Assembly: GCA_052379645.1 (NCBI GenBank)
Contig: JBQSYU010000018.1
DNA: 64,000 bases
Direction: 5' to 3' (one strand)
Source of the DNA: Arthrobacter_H sp030452125
Lineage (GTDB): Bacteria; Actinomycetota; Actinomycetes; Actinomycetales; Micrococcaceae
In this document: one piece after another, positions 1 through 8,511 of the stretch
Numbering within the stretch: position 1 is the stretch's first letter
Layout of the letters: each line of letters opens with the position of its first letter
Notes under the pieces: model-generated
Databases searched by the model: none
Seen by the model: only the letters and a program-made list of their open reading frames with translations
Told to the model about the DNA's origin: nothing
Program-made: the position numbers and the translations under genes

Positions 1-600
1 CTCTGCGTGGCCCACTCCACCGGGGGTCTCACGGCGAGCCTCTACGCCCATCGCCACCCCGGGGTGTTCACGGCGCTGATCCTGAATTCACCCTGGCTGG
101 AGATGCAGGGCAGCTGGTTGGTCCGCAACGCGGCCGCCGGACTACTCGATCCGTTGGCGAGGGTGCGGCCCAAGGCCAGGATCAAGCTCCCCGAGGTCGA
201 CCACTACTGGCAGTCCCTGTCCAACCGGGCGCATGGGGAATGGGACATCCATCCACTCTGGCGCCCACGCCATGCCTTCCCGGTCACCGCCGGATGGATC
301 ACTGCGGTCCTGGCCGGACACGCGGAGGTCAACCGGGGACTGGATATCAAGGCACCGGTGTTGGTGATGACCTCAGACCGGACGCATCTGGGGACCTCCT
401 TCGAACCCGAGATGCTGGTTTCGGACACCGTCATCGAGGTGGAGACGGTCAGGCAGCGGGCCCTGAAGCTGGGCCACGAGGTGGCGATCGTGCGGATTGA
501 AGCGGGGATGCATGACCTGTTCACCTCTGCTGCGCGGACCCGTGCGAAGGCCTACGAGGCGGTGACCCGGTTCTGCGACGGGTACGTCCCCGCGCCCTGA
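1..600 (+). CDS. alpha/beta hydrolase, C-terminal part (5' end outside window)
   Basis: The reading frame is open from the first base to a TGA at 598-600, so the N-terminus lies outside the window. The nucleophile elbow HSTGG is near the start, preceded by a small hydrophobic strand. A late LVMTSD segment fits the acid-residue strand, and a His in GMHDLF near the end can complete a Ser-Asp-His triad. This is the organisation of the serine aminopeptidase S33 / lysophospholipase-like branch of the fold. The substrate cannot be inferred. The gene converges on uppS with only 13 bp between the stops and no visible terminator hairpin. Family assignment is firm; function is open. Confidence 0.85.
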   Translation, partial: LCVAHSTGGLTASLYAHRHPGVFTALILNSPWLEMQGSWLVRNAAAGLLDPLARVRPKARIKLPEVDHYWQSLSNRAHGEWDIHPLWRPRHAFPVTAGWITAVLAGHAEVNRGLDIKAPVLVMTSDRTHLGTSFEPEMLVSDTVIEVETVRQRALKLGHEVAIVRIEAGMHDLFTSAARTRAKAYEAVTRFCDGYVPAP

Positions 601-613
601 GCGGTTCCGGCAT

Positions 614-1423
614 TCATTCGGTGGGGGTGTCCATGGCGGCGCCGAAGCGCCGATCGCGGCGGGCGTAGATCCCGACGGCCTCCCAGAGCGTGCGCCGGTC
701 CACATCGGGCCAGAGCACATCCATGAAGACCATTTCGGCGTAGGCGGATTGCCAGAGCATGAAGTTGGAGGTCCGTTGCTCCCCCGAGGACCGCAGGAAC
801 AGGTCGACATCGGGAAGATCCGGTTCGTCCAGATAGCGTCCGATGGTCTTCTCGGAGATCCCGCGGGGTTTCAGCCGCCCGGCGGCGACATCCTCGGCGA
901 TCGCCGACACCGCGTCGGCGATCTCGGCCCGGCCACCATAGTTCACGCACATGGTCAGATGGCAGACGTCGTTGTCCTTGGTCTGTTCCTCGGCCTCGAG
1001 CAGTTCGTTGACCACCGAACGCCAGAGCCTGGGGCGCCGGCCGGCCCAGCGCACCCGGACCCCCCAGGCGTCGAGCTGGTCCCGCTGCCGGTGGAGCACA
1101 TCCCGGTTGAAGCCCATCAGGAACCTGACTTCCTCGGGGCTGCGCTTCCAGTTTTCGGTGGAAAAGGCGTAGACCGACACGTATTTCACGCCCAGTTCGA
1201 TCGCCCCGGCCATCACATCGAGCAGCGCGGCCTCCCCCGCCTTATGTCCTTCCGTGCGTGGCAGTCCGCGTTGGTTGGCCCAGCGTCCGTTGCCGTCCAT
1301 CACGATGGCCACATGCCGGGGCACCAGCTCGGCGGGGATGCGTGGGGCCGTGGCACCACTGGGGTGCGGCCACGGGGCGAGGACGTCGGGACGGTTCGCC
1401 CGCTGGCGGGAGGATCGCTTCAT
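614..1423 (-). CDS. uppS: isoprenyl (polyprenyl) diphosphate synthase
   Basis: This cis-prenyltransferase elongates isoprenyl diphosphates with isopentenyl diphosphate to make the lipid carrier for peptidoglycan and other envelope polymers, working in the cytosol at the membrane. The catalytic Asp sits in VIMDGNGRW (Asp about residue 43). The C-terminal signature SSGEQRTSNF followed by LWQSAYAE is the substrate-binding region of the family. Length of about 269 residues is normal. An in-frame TTG lies just before the chosen ATG, immediately after the recO stop, so recO and uppS are probably translationally coupled. Actinobacteria often have more than one paralogue, so the exact chain length (decaprenyl or other) is inference. 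Confidence 0.95.
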   Translation of the reverse strand: MKRSSRQRANRPDVLAPWPHPSGATAPRIPAELVPRHVAIVMDGNGRWANQRGLPRTEGHKAGEAALLDVMAGAIELGVKYVSVYAFSTENWKRSPEEVRFLMGFNRDVLHRQRDQLDAWGVRVRWAGRRPRLWRSVVNELLEAEEQTKDNDVCHLTMCVNYGGRAEIADAVSAIAEDVAAGRLKPRGISEKTIGRYLDEPDLPDVDLFLRSSGEQRTSNFMLWQSAYAEMVFMDVLWPDVDRRTLWEAVGIYARRDRRFGAAMDTPTE

Positions 1424-1426
1424 CAA

Positions 1427-2179
1427 TCAGGCTCTTTCCACGTGTTTGAGGGACTTGACGACCCGTTCCAGATGCCATTGCAGATACCCCGCCACCATAC
1501 CGGCAGCCTCCCGTCGGGCCGAGGCATCGGCGTGAAGCGTCGCAGGCCAATCCCCGGTGAGCAGGGCGGCCAGCAGGGAAACGGTCGCCGGGGCCGGGGA
1601 GCTGGACCCGGCAGGACGGCATTCGGCGCAGACGACCCCGCCCAGGGGGATGTTCAGGGCGGTATGCGGGCCGGGGGCCCCGCAGTGCACGCAGTCGGTG
1701 AAGCTCGGGGCCCACCCGGCGGTGGCCAGCGCCCGGAGCAGATAGGAATCCAGCAGCAGGCCGGGATCCTGGGCGCCGCGGGCCATCGCCGCGATGGCAC
1801 CGTGGAGCAACCTGAACTGGGTGGCCGCGGATTCGGTATCGGCTTCGGTGAGGCGCTCGGCGGTTTCGGCCATGGCGCTGGCACTGGTGTATCTCGAATA
1901 GTCCAGCGACAGGGACTGGCCGTAGGGATGGCGCAATTGGGCCTGGGTGATGATGTCCAGGCTCCGACCACGGACGACCTGGGCCTCTACGAACATGAAA
2001 GGCTCCAGGGTGGCCCCCATTTTGGAGCTGGTGCGGCGCACCCCCTTGGCCACGGCACGGACCTGGCCGTGATCGGAGGTCAGCAACACGATGATCCGGT
2101 CGGCCTCGCCCAACTTATAGGTGCGCAGGACCAGACCCCGGGTCCGGTAGGACTTCGCGGCGAAACTGGAACGGGGCAC
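1427..2179 (-). CDS. recO: DNA repair protein RecO
   Basis: RecO acts with RecF and RecR to load RecA onto SSB-coated gapped DNA. The N-terminal OB-fold part runs over roughly residues 1-85 (GLVLRTYKLGEADRI near the start). A helical region follows, with a four-cysteine zinc site at about residues 163, 166, 184 and 187 (CVHC and CAEC). I chose the GTG at 2179 because the conserved N-terminus begins there; the frame stays open further upstream but that part is not family-like. It lies 59 bp downstream of leuA and abuts uppS, the usual actinobacterial recO-uppS pair. Confidence 0.93.
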   Translation of the reverse strand: MPRSSFAAKSYRTRGLVLRTYKLGEADRIIVLLTSDHGQVRAVAKGVRRTSSKMGATLEPFMFVEAQVVRGRSLDIITQAQLRHPYGQSLSLDYSRYTSASAMAETAERLTEADTESAATQFRLLHGAIAAMARGAQDPGLLLDSYLLRALATAGWAPSFTDCVHCGAPGPHTALNIPLGGVVCAECRPAGSSSPAPATVSLLAALLTGDWPATLHADASARREAAGMVAGYLQWHLERVVKSLKHVERA

Positions 2180-2238
2180 GGCTCCAGTATCCCAGAGAAG
2201 CCGTGCCCCATGTGCCGCCGGTGGCTGTAGTTGCCGCC

Positions 2239-3987
2239 TCAGGCCTGCTGTGCGTTGTCCCAGATTGCCCGGTTGACCGCCGAGATGACGGCCTTCAAGG
2301 AGGCGGTGGTGGTGTTCGCATCGATCCCCACGCCCCACAGCACACGTTCGCCGACCGCGCATTCGACGTAGGCGGCGGCCTGGGCCGAACCGCCTTCACT
2401 CAACGCGTGTTCGGTGTAGTCCAGGACGCGCAGATCCACGCCGTCGGCGGAGAGGATGTTCACCAGCGCGTTGATCGGGCCGTTTCCGGTTCCCGAACGT
2501 TCCTGCTCGACGCCGTTGGAGACCAGGGCCATGTCCAGGGTGAACGACCCGTCCTCGTCGGTGCGGGTGCGCGTGTTCCCCAACCGGTAGTGGCCCCAGC
2601 TCTCCCCCTCGAAGGTTTCGCAGGGCAGGTACTCGTTCTGGAACTGCTGCCAGATGCTTGCCGGGCTGATCTCCCCGCCGTCGCCTTCGGCCAGGCGTTG
2701 GATGACCCCGGAGAATTCGATCTGTGCCCGACGTGGCAGGTCCAGTGAATGGTCGTGCTTGAGCACGTAGGCGACCCCGCCCTTGCCGGACTGCGAGTTC
2801 ACCCGGATGACCGCCTCGTAGGACCTGCCGATGTCCTGCGGATCGACCGGCAGGTAGGGAACGGCCCACGGGATGTCGTTGATGTCCTTGCCCGCTGCGG
2901 CGGCCTTGGCCTCCATATGTTCGAAGCCCTTCTTGATGGCGTCCTGGTGGGAGCCGGAGAAGGCGGTGAAGACCAGATCGCCACCATAGGGTGAACGTTC
3001 CGCGACGGGCAGCTGGTTGCAGTATTCGACGGTGCGGCGGATCGACTCCATGTCGGAGAAGTCGATCATCGGGTCGATGCCCTGTCCGTAGAGGTTCATC
3101 CCCAGGGTGATCAGGTCGACGTTGCCGGTGCGCTCCCCATTGCCGAACAGGCATCCTTCGATGCGGTCGGCGCCGGCCATGTAGCCCAGTTCCGCGGCCG
3201 CTACCCCGGTGCCCCGGTCGTTGTGGGGGTGCAGGGAGAGGATGATGGAGTCGCGGTTGCGCAGGTTGCGGTGCATCCATTCGATCGAATCCGCGTAGAC
3301 GTTGGGGGTGGCCATCTCCACCGTGGCGGGCAGGTTGAGGATCATCTGGTTCTCCGGGGAGGCCTCGAGGACCTCGGCCACGGAGTCGGAGATGCGGCGG
3401 GCGAACTCCAGTTCGGTCCCGGTGTAGGACTCGGGCGAGTACTCGTAGGTGATCCTGGTGCCGGTCAGCTGTTCCTCGAACTTCTTGCACAGCCGGGCCC
3501 CGGTCAGTGCGATGTCCACGATGCCGTCCTGGTCCTGCTTGAATACCACCTCACGCTGGAGCACCGAGGTGGAGTTGTACAGGTGCACGATCGCCTGCTT
3601 GGCCCCTTCGAGGGATTCGTAGGTCCGCTCGATCAGGTGTTCGCGGGCCTGGGTGAGGACCTGGATGGACACGTCCTCGGGGATGCGGTCCCGTTCGATG
3701 AGCTGGCGGACGAAATCGAAGTCCGTCTGCGAGGCCGAGGGGAAACCGACTTCGATCTCCTTATAGCCCATCTTCACGAGCAGATCGAACATCTGGTGCT
3801 TGCGTTCGGGGCTCATCGGATCGATGAGGGCCTGGTTGCCGTCCCGCAGATCGACGGCGCACCACCGCGGTGCCTTGTCGATGATCTTGTCCGGCCAGGT
3901 GCGGTCGGGCAGTTCGACGGTGATCTGATCCTGGAAGGGGATGTACTTCTGGATCGGCATTCCTGAGGGCTTTTGCATGTTCTGCAT
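2239..3987 (-). CDS. leuA: 2-isopropylmalate synthase
   Basis: It condenses acetyl-CoA with 2-oxoisovalerate, the committed step of leucine synthesis, and is normally feedback-inhibited by leucine. The DRE-TIM-barrel metal site is visible: DLRDGNQ at residues 46-52 and HPHND at 253-257. The C-terminal third is the LeuA allosteric dimerisation domain. Length of 582 residues fits the long actinobacterial type. No good Shine-Dalgarno sits at a normal distance from the ATG at 3987 (a second in-frame ATG is at 3978). That suits a gene controlled by the leader RNA just upstream (4063-4125 and 3988-4062). It is inserted between era and recO-uppS. Confidence 0.97.
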   Translation of the reverse strand: MQNMQKPSGMPIQKYIPFQDQITVELPDRTWPDKIIDKAPRWCAVDLRDGNQALIDPMSPERKHQMFDLLVKMGYKEIEVGFPSASQTDFDFVRQLIERDRIPEDVSIQVLTQAREHLIERTYESLEGAKQAIVHLYNSTSVLQREVVFKQDQDGIVDIALTGARLCKKFEEQLTGTRITYEYSPESYTGTELEFARRISDSVAEVLEASPENQMILNLPATVEMATPNVYADSIEWMHRNLRNRDSIILSLHPHNDRGTGVAAAELGYMAGADRIEGCLFGNGERTGNVDLITLGMNLYGQGIDPMIDFSDMESIRRTVEYCNQLPVAERSPYGGDLVFTAFSGSHQDAIKKGFEHMEAKAAAAGKDINDIPWAVPYLPVDPQDIGRSYEAVIRVNSQSGKGGVAYVLKHDHSLDLPRRAQIEFSGVIQRLAEGDGGEISPASIWQQFQNEYLPCETFEGESWGHYRLGNTRTRTDEDGSFTLDMALVSNGVEQERSGTGNGPINALVNILSADGVDLRVLDYTEHALSEGGSAQAAAYVECAVGERVLWGVGIDANTTTASLKAVISAVNRAIWDNAQQA

Positions 3988-4062
3988 GGATCTAGGGGGC
4001 CTTTTCAGTGGTGGTTGAAAATGCAGGCCGGCAGCACGAAACTCCGCAACGGGGGGTCGGCC
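3988..4062 (-). promoter_or_regulatory. leuA leader RNA, structured segment (candidate LEU-type element)
   Basis: Between the leader-peptide stop and the leuA start the transcript can form two helices. One is a 5-bp GGCCG/CGGCC stem joining 4058-4062 with 4026-4030. The other is a 6-bp TTTTCA/TGAAAA hairpin joining 4016-4021 with 4002-4007 around an 8-nt loop, close to the leuA start. There is no long U-tract, so a purely Rho-independent terminator is not obvious. Control of translation initiation, or a pseudoknot of the kind described upstream of actinobacterial leuA, fits better. The pairings are read by eye and not energy-tested. Confidence 0.55.
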
Positions 4063-4125
4063 CTAGTGACTGGTGTCCAGAAGATCCCCGTCGCGGCTAC
4101 CTAGTAGAAGGAGTTCCGCATGCAT
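4063..4125 (-). CDS. leuA leader peptide, 20 residues with four consecutive leucines
   Basis: On the minus strand an ATG at 4125 opens a 20-codon frame (begins MHAELLLLGS, ends LLDTSH) closed by TAG at 4063-4065. Codons 5-8 are CTC CTT CTA CTA, and two more Leu codons follow. CTA is very rare in this genome, so ribosomes should stall here when charged leucyl-tRNA is scarce. The frame ends 75 nt before leuA. A -10 box TAGGGT ends 7 nt before the ATG, so the mRNA is probably leaderless. Composition, position and codon choice together make this a classic amino-acid leader peptide. Confidence 0.85.
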   Translation of the reverse strand: MHAELLLLGSRDGDLLDTSH

Positions 4126-4162
4126 GAAATTCACCCTAGCATCAGGTCCGGGCCGGTTCGAA
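4126..4162 (-). promoter_or_regulatory. leuA promoter (leaderless start on the leader peptide)
   Basis: The minus strand has TAGGGT (4133-4138) as a TANNNT -10 box and TTCGAA (4157-4162) as a weak -35, with an 18-bp spacer. The leader ATG begins 7 nt after the -10 box, so transcription should start at or next to its A. The promoter sits between the era stop and the leader, giving leuA-recO-uppS its own transcription unit. Confidence 0.6.
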
Positions 4163-4197
4163 GGTCCGCACCGAATGTTTCGTCGGTGGGGCCGGCC

Positions 4198-5301
4198 CTA
4201 GAATCCGAGGCGGCCGAGCTGTTTCGGATCCCGCTGCCATTCCTTGGCGACCTTCACATGCAGGTCGAGGTAGACCCGGGTTCCCATCAGCGCCTCGATC
4301 CCCTGCCGGGCCCGGGTCCCGACCTCCCGCAGCCGTGAACCGGCCCGGCCGATGATGATCGCCTTCTGCGAGGAGCGTTCGACGAACAGGTTGACGTGGA
4401 TGTCCAGCATCGGGCTGTCCTCCGGCCGGTCCTCGCGCGGGATGACCTCCTCGACGACGACGGCCAGGGAATGCGGCAACTCGTCGCGGACCCCCTCCAG
4501 GGCGGCTTCGCGGATGAGCTCGGCGATCAACACGGACTCCGGCTCGTCCGTCAGTTCCCCGTCCGGATACAGCGGCGGGGACAACGGCATGGTCTTCGCC
4601 AGGACATCCGAGACGGCTTCGACCTGGAAGTCCCCGGTGGCCGAAACGGGCACGACGGCGGCCCAGCCCGACTCCCCCAGGGTCTCGACCCCCAATTCGG
4701 TGACGGCCACCAGCTGGCGGGCCAGGGCCGACCGGTCGACCAGATCCGCCTTGGTCACGATCGCCACGATGGGCTTGCGCTTCAACTGGCCGAGTTGGGT
4801 GGCGATGAACCGGTCACCGGGGCCGATCTTCTCGTTGGCCGGGATGCAGAATCCGATGGCGTCGACCTCGGAGAGGGTCTCGGCGACCAGATCGTTGAGG
4901 CGTTGACCCAGCAGGGTGCGCGGCCGGTGCAGCCCGGGGGTGTCCACGAGGACCAGTTGGGCGTCATCGCGGTGGACGATCCCGCGGATGGTGTGCCGTG
5001 TCGTTTGGGGCTTGGCCGAGGTGATGGCGATCTTCTGACCGACCAGGGCGTTGGTCAAGGTCGACTTGCCGGCGTTGGGCCGCCCCACGAAGGAGGTGAA
5101 ACCGGCCCGGAAATCCTCGGGCCATTCGGTGGGTAGCGCGCTGACGGCGCGCCGCGGGCCCACCCCGGGTTCCTGGACCACGGACTCGGAGACATGCGGT
5201 GGCCGGGACTGCGGGGCCCTGGCTGCCTGGTGGGGGTTCTTGCCTGCTCCGCGACGTGCTGGCCCGGGGTTGCGGCGTTGCTGTGCTGCCATCGGTTTCA
5301 T
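4198..5301 (-). CDS. era: GTPase Era, 16S rRNA maturation
   Basis: Era binds the 3' end of 16S rRNA and monitors 30S assembly. The GTPase motifs are G1 GRPNAGKST (residues 73-81), G3 DTPG, G4 TKAD and a VSAT G5. A KH RNA-binding domain fills the C-terminal third and contains GRAGSRLREVG. The ATG at 5301 overlaps the TGA of the upstream CBS gene (ATGA), which supports this start. It leaves a basic, Pro/Arg-rich extension of about 60 residues ahead of the G domain, which most Era proteins lack. A start at the second Met (residue 4) is equally possible. Function is firm; the extension is unusual. Confidence 0.96.
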   Translation of the reverse strand: MKPMAAQQRRNPGPARRGAGKNPHQAARAPQSRPPHVSESVVQEPGVGPRRAVSALPTEWPEDFRAGFTSFVGRPNAGKSTLTNALVGQKIAITSAKPQTTRHTIRGIVHRDDAQLVLVDTPGLHRPRTLLGQRLNDLVAETLSEVDAIGFCIPANEKIGPGDRFIATQLGQLKRKPIVAIVTKADLVDRSALARQLVAVTELGVETLGESGWAAVVPVSATGDFQVEAVSDVLAKTMPLSPPLYPDGELTDEPESVLIAELIREAALEGVRDELPHSLAVVVEEVIPREDRPEDSPMLDIHVNLFVERSSQKAIIIGRAGSRLREVGTRARQGIEALMGTRVYLDLHVKVAKEWQRDPKQLGRLGF

Positions 5302-6623
5302 TCCTTGTTCTCGCGGGGGACGTCGTCGGCGGCCAAACGGCCCAACGATCCCTCATCATTGTCTGCGGCTTCGGGGTATTCGTCGACCCAGGCCAGGACG
5401 AAACCGATCCGGTTGCGCCGTCCGGCGAGGCGTTCGGCGTGGATGCGGATGCCGTCGACGGTGACCTCGGAACCGACGATCGGCACCCGGCCCAACGTCT
5501 TGGCCAGCAGGCCGCCGACGGTGTCGACCTCGTCGTCGGTGATCCGGCGTTGGAACAGTTCGGCGAAGTCATCGATGCTCATCCGGGCGCTGACCCGGAA
5601 GACGCCGTCCTCCAGCTCCTCGGACTCGTTCGTGGAATCGTCGTATTCGTCGTCGATCTCCCCGACGATCTCCTCGATCAGGTCCTCCAGGGTGACCAGG
5701 CCCGCGGTACCACCGTACTCGTCGATGACGATGGCCACGTGGGTGGATTCGCGTTGGAGTTCCTGGAGCAGTTCGGCCACGGACTTCGATTCGGGCACGT
5801 AGCGTACGTCGCGGCAGGCCTGTTCGACCAGGTGGTGGTCATCGGGCCGGGCATGCAGGCGGGCCGCGACGTCCTTGAGGTAGATGATGCCCACGATCTG
5901 GTCGGGGTTGTCGCGGATGACCGGGATGCGTGAGCAGCCCGAACGCAGGAACAGGCTCATCGCCTCTCCGAGGCTGGAGCCGTGGTCGACCGTCACCATA
6001 TCGGTACGCGGCACCATCACGGCCCTGACCCGGGTATCGCCCAGCTCGAAGACCGAGTGGATCAAATCGGCTTCGACGTCCTCGATGATGTCGGCCTCGT
6101 GGGCGCGGTCGACCATGTCACGGAACTGTTCTTCGGTGAAGAACGCCTCCTCGGTCGCCGGGGCGCCCTTGGCCACGCTGCTGCCCAGGCTGACCAGCCA
6201 GCCGGGGATCGGTCCCAGGACCAGGCGCAGCACACGGACCATCGGCGCGCTGAGCACCACGACGCTGCGGCTGCGGACCCGCCCGTAACGGCGTGGGGAG
6301 ACCCCGACCAGGACGAACCCGACCGCTGCCATGGTGACGGTGGCCAGCAGGCCTGCCCACCAGATGTTGTCCAACAGGTCGTGGTAGAGCAGGGCGATCG
6401 CCACCGCACCGGCGGTTTCGAACCAGATCCTCCAGAACCGCACGGCATGGGTATGGGCTGCCGGATCGGAAAGGATCAGGCGCAACTGCCGGCGGGGGCG
6501 CTCCGCCAGCATGTCTTCCGCCTCCTGCCGGGGCAAGGCCAGGAAGGCCGCTTCGGAGGCCGTGAGGATCGCCGCGCAACAGACGAAGACCAACGCCAGG
6601 GCCAGCAGCAGGGCAGGAATCAT
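5298..6623 (-). CDS. CNNM/CorC-HlyC family membrane protein with CBS pair
   Basis: The N-terminal 150 residues are a DUF21/CNNM transmembrane domain with several hydrophobic helices. A pair of CBS domains follows (roughly 205-325, opening with the typical MVPRTDM). The C-terminal CorC_HlyC domain (about 345-425) contains the VDTVGGLLA segment. Relatives are implicated in Mg2+ or other cation transport, and the CBS pair probably senses adenine nucleotides. The name hemolysin often used for the family is historical. The gene overlaps ybeY upstream and era downstream by ATGA junctions, the conserved phoH-ybeY-corC-era order. Confidence 0.92.
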   Translation of the reverse strand: MIPALLLALALVFVCCAAILTASEAAFLALPRQEAEDMLAERPRRQLRLILSDPAAHTHAVRFWRIWFETAGAVAIALLYHDLLDNIWWAGLLATVTMAAVGFVLVGVSPRRYGRVRSRSVVVLSAPMVRVLRLVLGPIPGWLVSLGSSVAKGAPATEEAFFTEEQFRDMVDRAHEADIIEDVEADLIHSVFELGDTRVRAVMVPRTDMVTVDHGSSLGEAMSLFLRSGCSRIPVIRDNPDQIVGIIYLKDVAARLHARPDDHHLVEQACRDVRYVPESKSVAELLQELQRESTHVAIVIDEYGGTAGLVTLEDLIEEIVGEIDDEYDDSTNESEELEDGVFRVSARMSIDDFAELFQRRITDDEVDTVGGLLAKTLGRVPIVGSEVTVDGIRIHAERLAGRRNRIGFVLAWVDEYPEAADNDEGSLGRLAADDVPRENKE

Positions 6624-7093
6624 TCGGTGGTCTCGCGGGGAGCCTTCCGACCGAGGAACTCCTCCAGCAGGGTGCGTTGCAGGGAGAACATCTCTTCCTT
6701 CTCCTGGGGTTCCTCATGATCGAAACCCAGCAGGTGGAGGGTGCCGTGGGTGGCCAGCAACAGGATCTCGTCCTCCGTGGAGTGGCCCCCGCTTTCGGCT
6801 TGCCGGGCGGCGACCTGGGGGCAGATGACCAGATCCCCGAGCATCCCCGCGGGGGTCAGCGAGCCGGGGCTGCCCGGACGCAGTTCATCCATGGGGAAGG
6901 ACATCACGTCGGTGGGTCCATCCAGATCCATCCAATCCACGTGCAGGCGCTCGATGCCCTCCTCGTCGAGCAGGATGACGGAGACCTCCGCCTCGGGGTG
7001 GACGCGGAGGGAATGCAGGATATGCCGGATGAGGCGCTCGAGTGCCTCGAGGTCGGCCTCGACCCCCGATTCGTTGTTGACTTCGATGCTCAT
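6620..7093 (-). CDS. ybeY: endoribonuclease YbeY, rRNA maturation
   Basis: YbeY is a zinc-dependent RNase needed for 16S rRNA 3'-end processing and ribosome quality control. The metal site HGTLHLLGFDH supplies three histidines (about 116, 120 and 126). The upstream TDVMSFP segment is also conserved. Length of 157 residues is normal. It sits 3 bp after phoH and overlaps the CBS gene by 4 bp. With phoH and era it forms an RNA-metabolism cluster. Confidence 0.96.
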   Translation of the reverse strand: MSIEVNNESGVEADLEALERLIRHILHSLRVHPEAEVSVILLDEEGIERLHVDWMDLDGPTDVMSFPMDELRPGSPGSLTPAGMLGDLVICPQVAARQAESGGHSTEDEILLLATHGTLHLLGFDHEEPQEKEEMFSLQRTLLEEFLGRKAPRETTE

Positions 7094-7096
7094 GTT

Positions 7097-8236
7097 CTAG
7101 GACTCCGGCTCGGTGGCTTGTACGGTCGGGGGCTGTTCTTCGCTGCCGGCTTCCGCCGCCCGACGGTGGGCGATCCGTTCGCGGGCCGCGGCGTTGTCCT
7201 GTGCGGCGGCGCGACGGCGTTCGGACCCGGTGTCCTCCTGCGGGTCGTCCGCCCATTTCTCATAGGCGCTGACGATGTCCCCGACCAGCCGGTGGCGCAC
7301 CACATCGGTGGCGTCGAGATGGCAGAAGGTGATGTCCTCGACCGAGCCCAGGATCTGCGAGACGACCTTCAGCCCCGATCTGGACCCGCCGGGCAGGTCG
7401 ATCTGGGTGATGTCGCCGGTGACGACGATCCTGGAGCCGAAGCCCAGCCGGGTCAGGAACATCTTCATCTGTTCCGGCGTCGTGTTCTGGGCCTCGTCCA
7501 GGATGATGAACGCGTCGTTGAGCGTCCGTCCGCGCATATAGGCCAGGGGGGCCACCTCGATGGTCCCGGCGGCCATCAGGCGCGGAATGGATTCCGGATC
7601 GATCATGTCGTGCAGCGCGTCGTAGAGCGGGCGGAGATACGGATCGATCTTCTCGTTCAGGGATCCGGGCAGGAAGCCGAGCTTCTCCCCCGCCTCGACG
7701 GCCGGACGGGTGAGGATGATCCGGTTGACCTCCTTGGCCTGGAGGGCCTGGACGGCCTTGGCCATGGCCAGATAGGTCTTGCCGGTGCCGGCAGGTCCGA
7801 TCCCGAAGATCACCGTATTGGCGTCTATGGCATCGACGTAGGCCTTCTGGTTGACCGTTTTGGGGCGGATGCGTTTGCCGCGCCCGGAAATGACGTTCAA
7901 TCCGAAGGTCTCCGACCCGGAACGGTGCACCGCGCCGTCGGTTTCGACCATCCGGACGAGCTGTTCGACCAGTTGGGCGGAAACGCGGGTGCCCCGCGCG
8001 GCCAGCGAGCGGGCTTCCTTCACCACGTGTTCGGCCCGTCCCGCCGGAGCGGACTCACCGGTGATGCGCAGTTCGTTGCCGCGGACATGCAGGTCCACGG
8101 AGGGATAGACCCCCTCGAGGATGCGCAGGACCTCGTCGTTCGCGCCGAGCGCACCGATCATCTGCTCGCTGCTGGAAAACGTGATCACCGTGGCCCGGTT
8201 CGCTTCCGGTGCGGTGGTGTTGTCCTCGTCGGTCAT
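7097..8236 (-). CDS. phoH: PhoH-like ATPase
   Basis: This is a PhoH-family P-loop NTPase with Walker A GPAGTGKT at about residues 147-154 and Walker B ILDEAQN. GDITQIDLPGG further on is the helicase-superfamily-I-like motif region. Family members are proposed RNA helicases or ATPases linked to rRNA processing, which suits the partner ybeY. The ATG at 8236 gives 379 residues and a family-like N-terminus; the frame is open further upstream but the extra sequence is not conserved-looking. The last 50 residues are a charged Ala/Glu/Arg-rich tail. First gene of the phoH-ybeY-corC-era operon. Confidence 0.94.
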   Translation of the reverse strand: MTDEDNTTAPEANRATVITFSSSEQMIGALGANDEVLRILEGVYPSVDLHVRGNELRITGESAPAGRAEHVVKEARSLAARGTRVSAQLVEQLVRMVETDGAVHRSGSETFGLNVISGRGKRIRPKTVNQKAYVDAIDANTVIFGIGPAGTGKTYLAMAKAVQALQAKEVNRIILTRPAVEAGEKLGFLPGSLNEKIDPYLRPLYDALHDMIDPESIPRLMAAGTIEVAPLAYMRGRTLNDAFIILDEAQNTTPEQMKMFLTRLGFGSRIVVTGDITQIDLPGGSRSGLKVVSQILGSVEDITFCHLDATDVVRHRLVGDIVSAYEKWADDPQEDTGSERRRAAAQDNAAARERIAHRRAAEAGSEEQPPTVQATEPES

Positions 8237-8511
8237 CCTAGTGGGTTGGCCCTCCCGATCGCGTGCTGGTTGACAGCCGTTCCGACCGCTGCAATGCGGT
8301 CGTTCGGCACCCTTCCATCCTACGGGACAAGCCCGCAGGAGGCGCTCGTTATTCATGCAACTGTATATATCGGTCTTGCAACGGTCCTGCTTGGGGCGCC
8401 GAAGTGGGGCCCCGACCCCGGCCTCGTGTGCCAATATTAATGGTCGGTCGCGGCACGCGTGTGTCTCCGCCCCGTCTTTGAACCTCCACCGAGCCGAAGG
8501 ATTCCCCCCAC
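8237..8511. promoter_or_regulatory. divergent intergenic region phoH / GerMN lipoprotein
   Basis: These 275 bp separate two divergent starts. An unusually AT-rich patch lies around 8340-8375 and a second at 8431-8441. A TTGACA hexamer is at 8270-8275 on the plus strand but has no good TANNNT partner. Promoters for both genes should be here, but I cannot place them with confidence. No small ORF or RNA structure stands out. Confidence 0.4.

Noticed and set aside
749..2230. A 493-codon plus-strand frame across uppS and recO
   Set aside because: It spans two genes with clear families on the other strand and shows only shadow-type composition.
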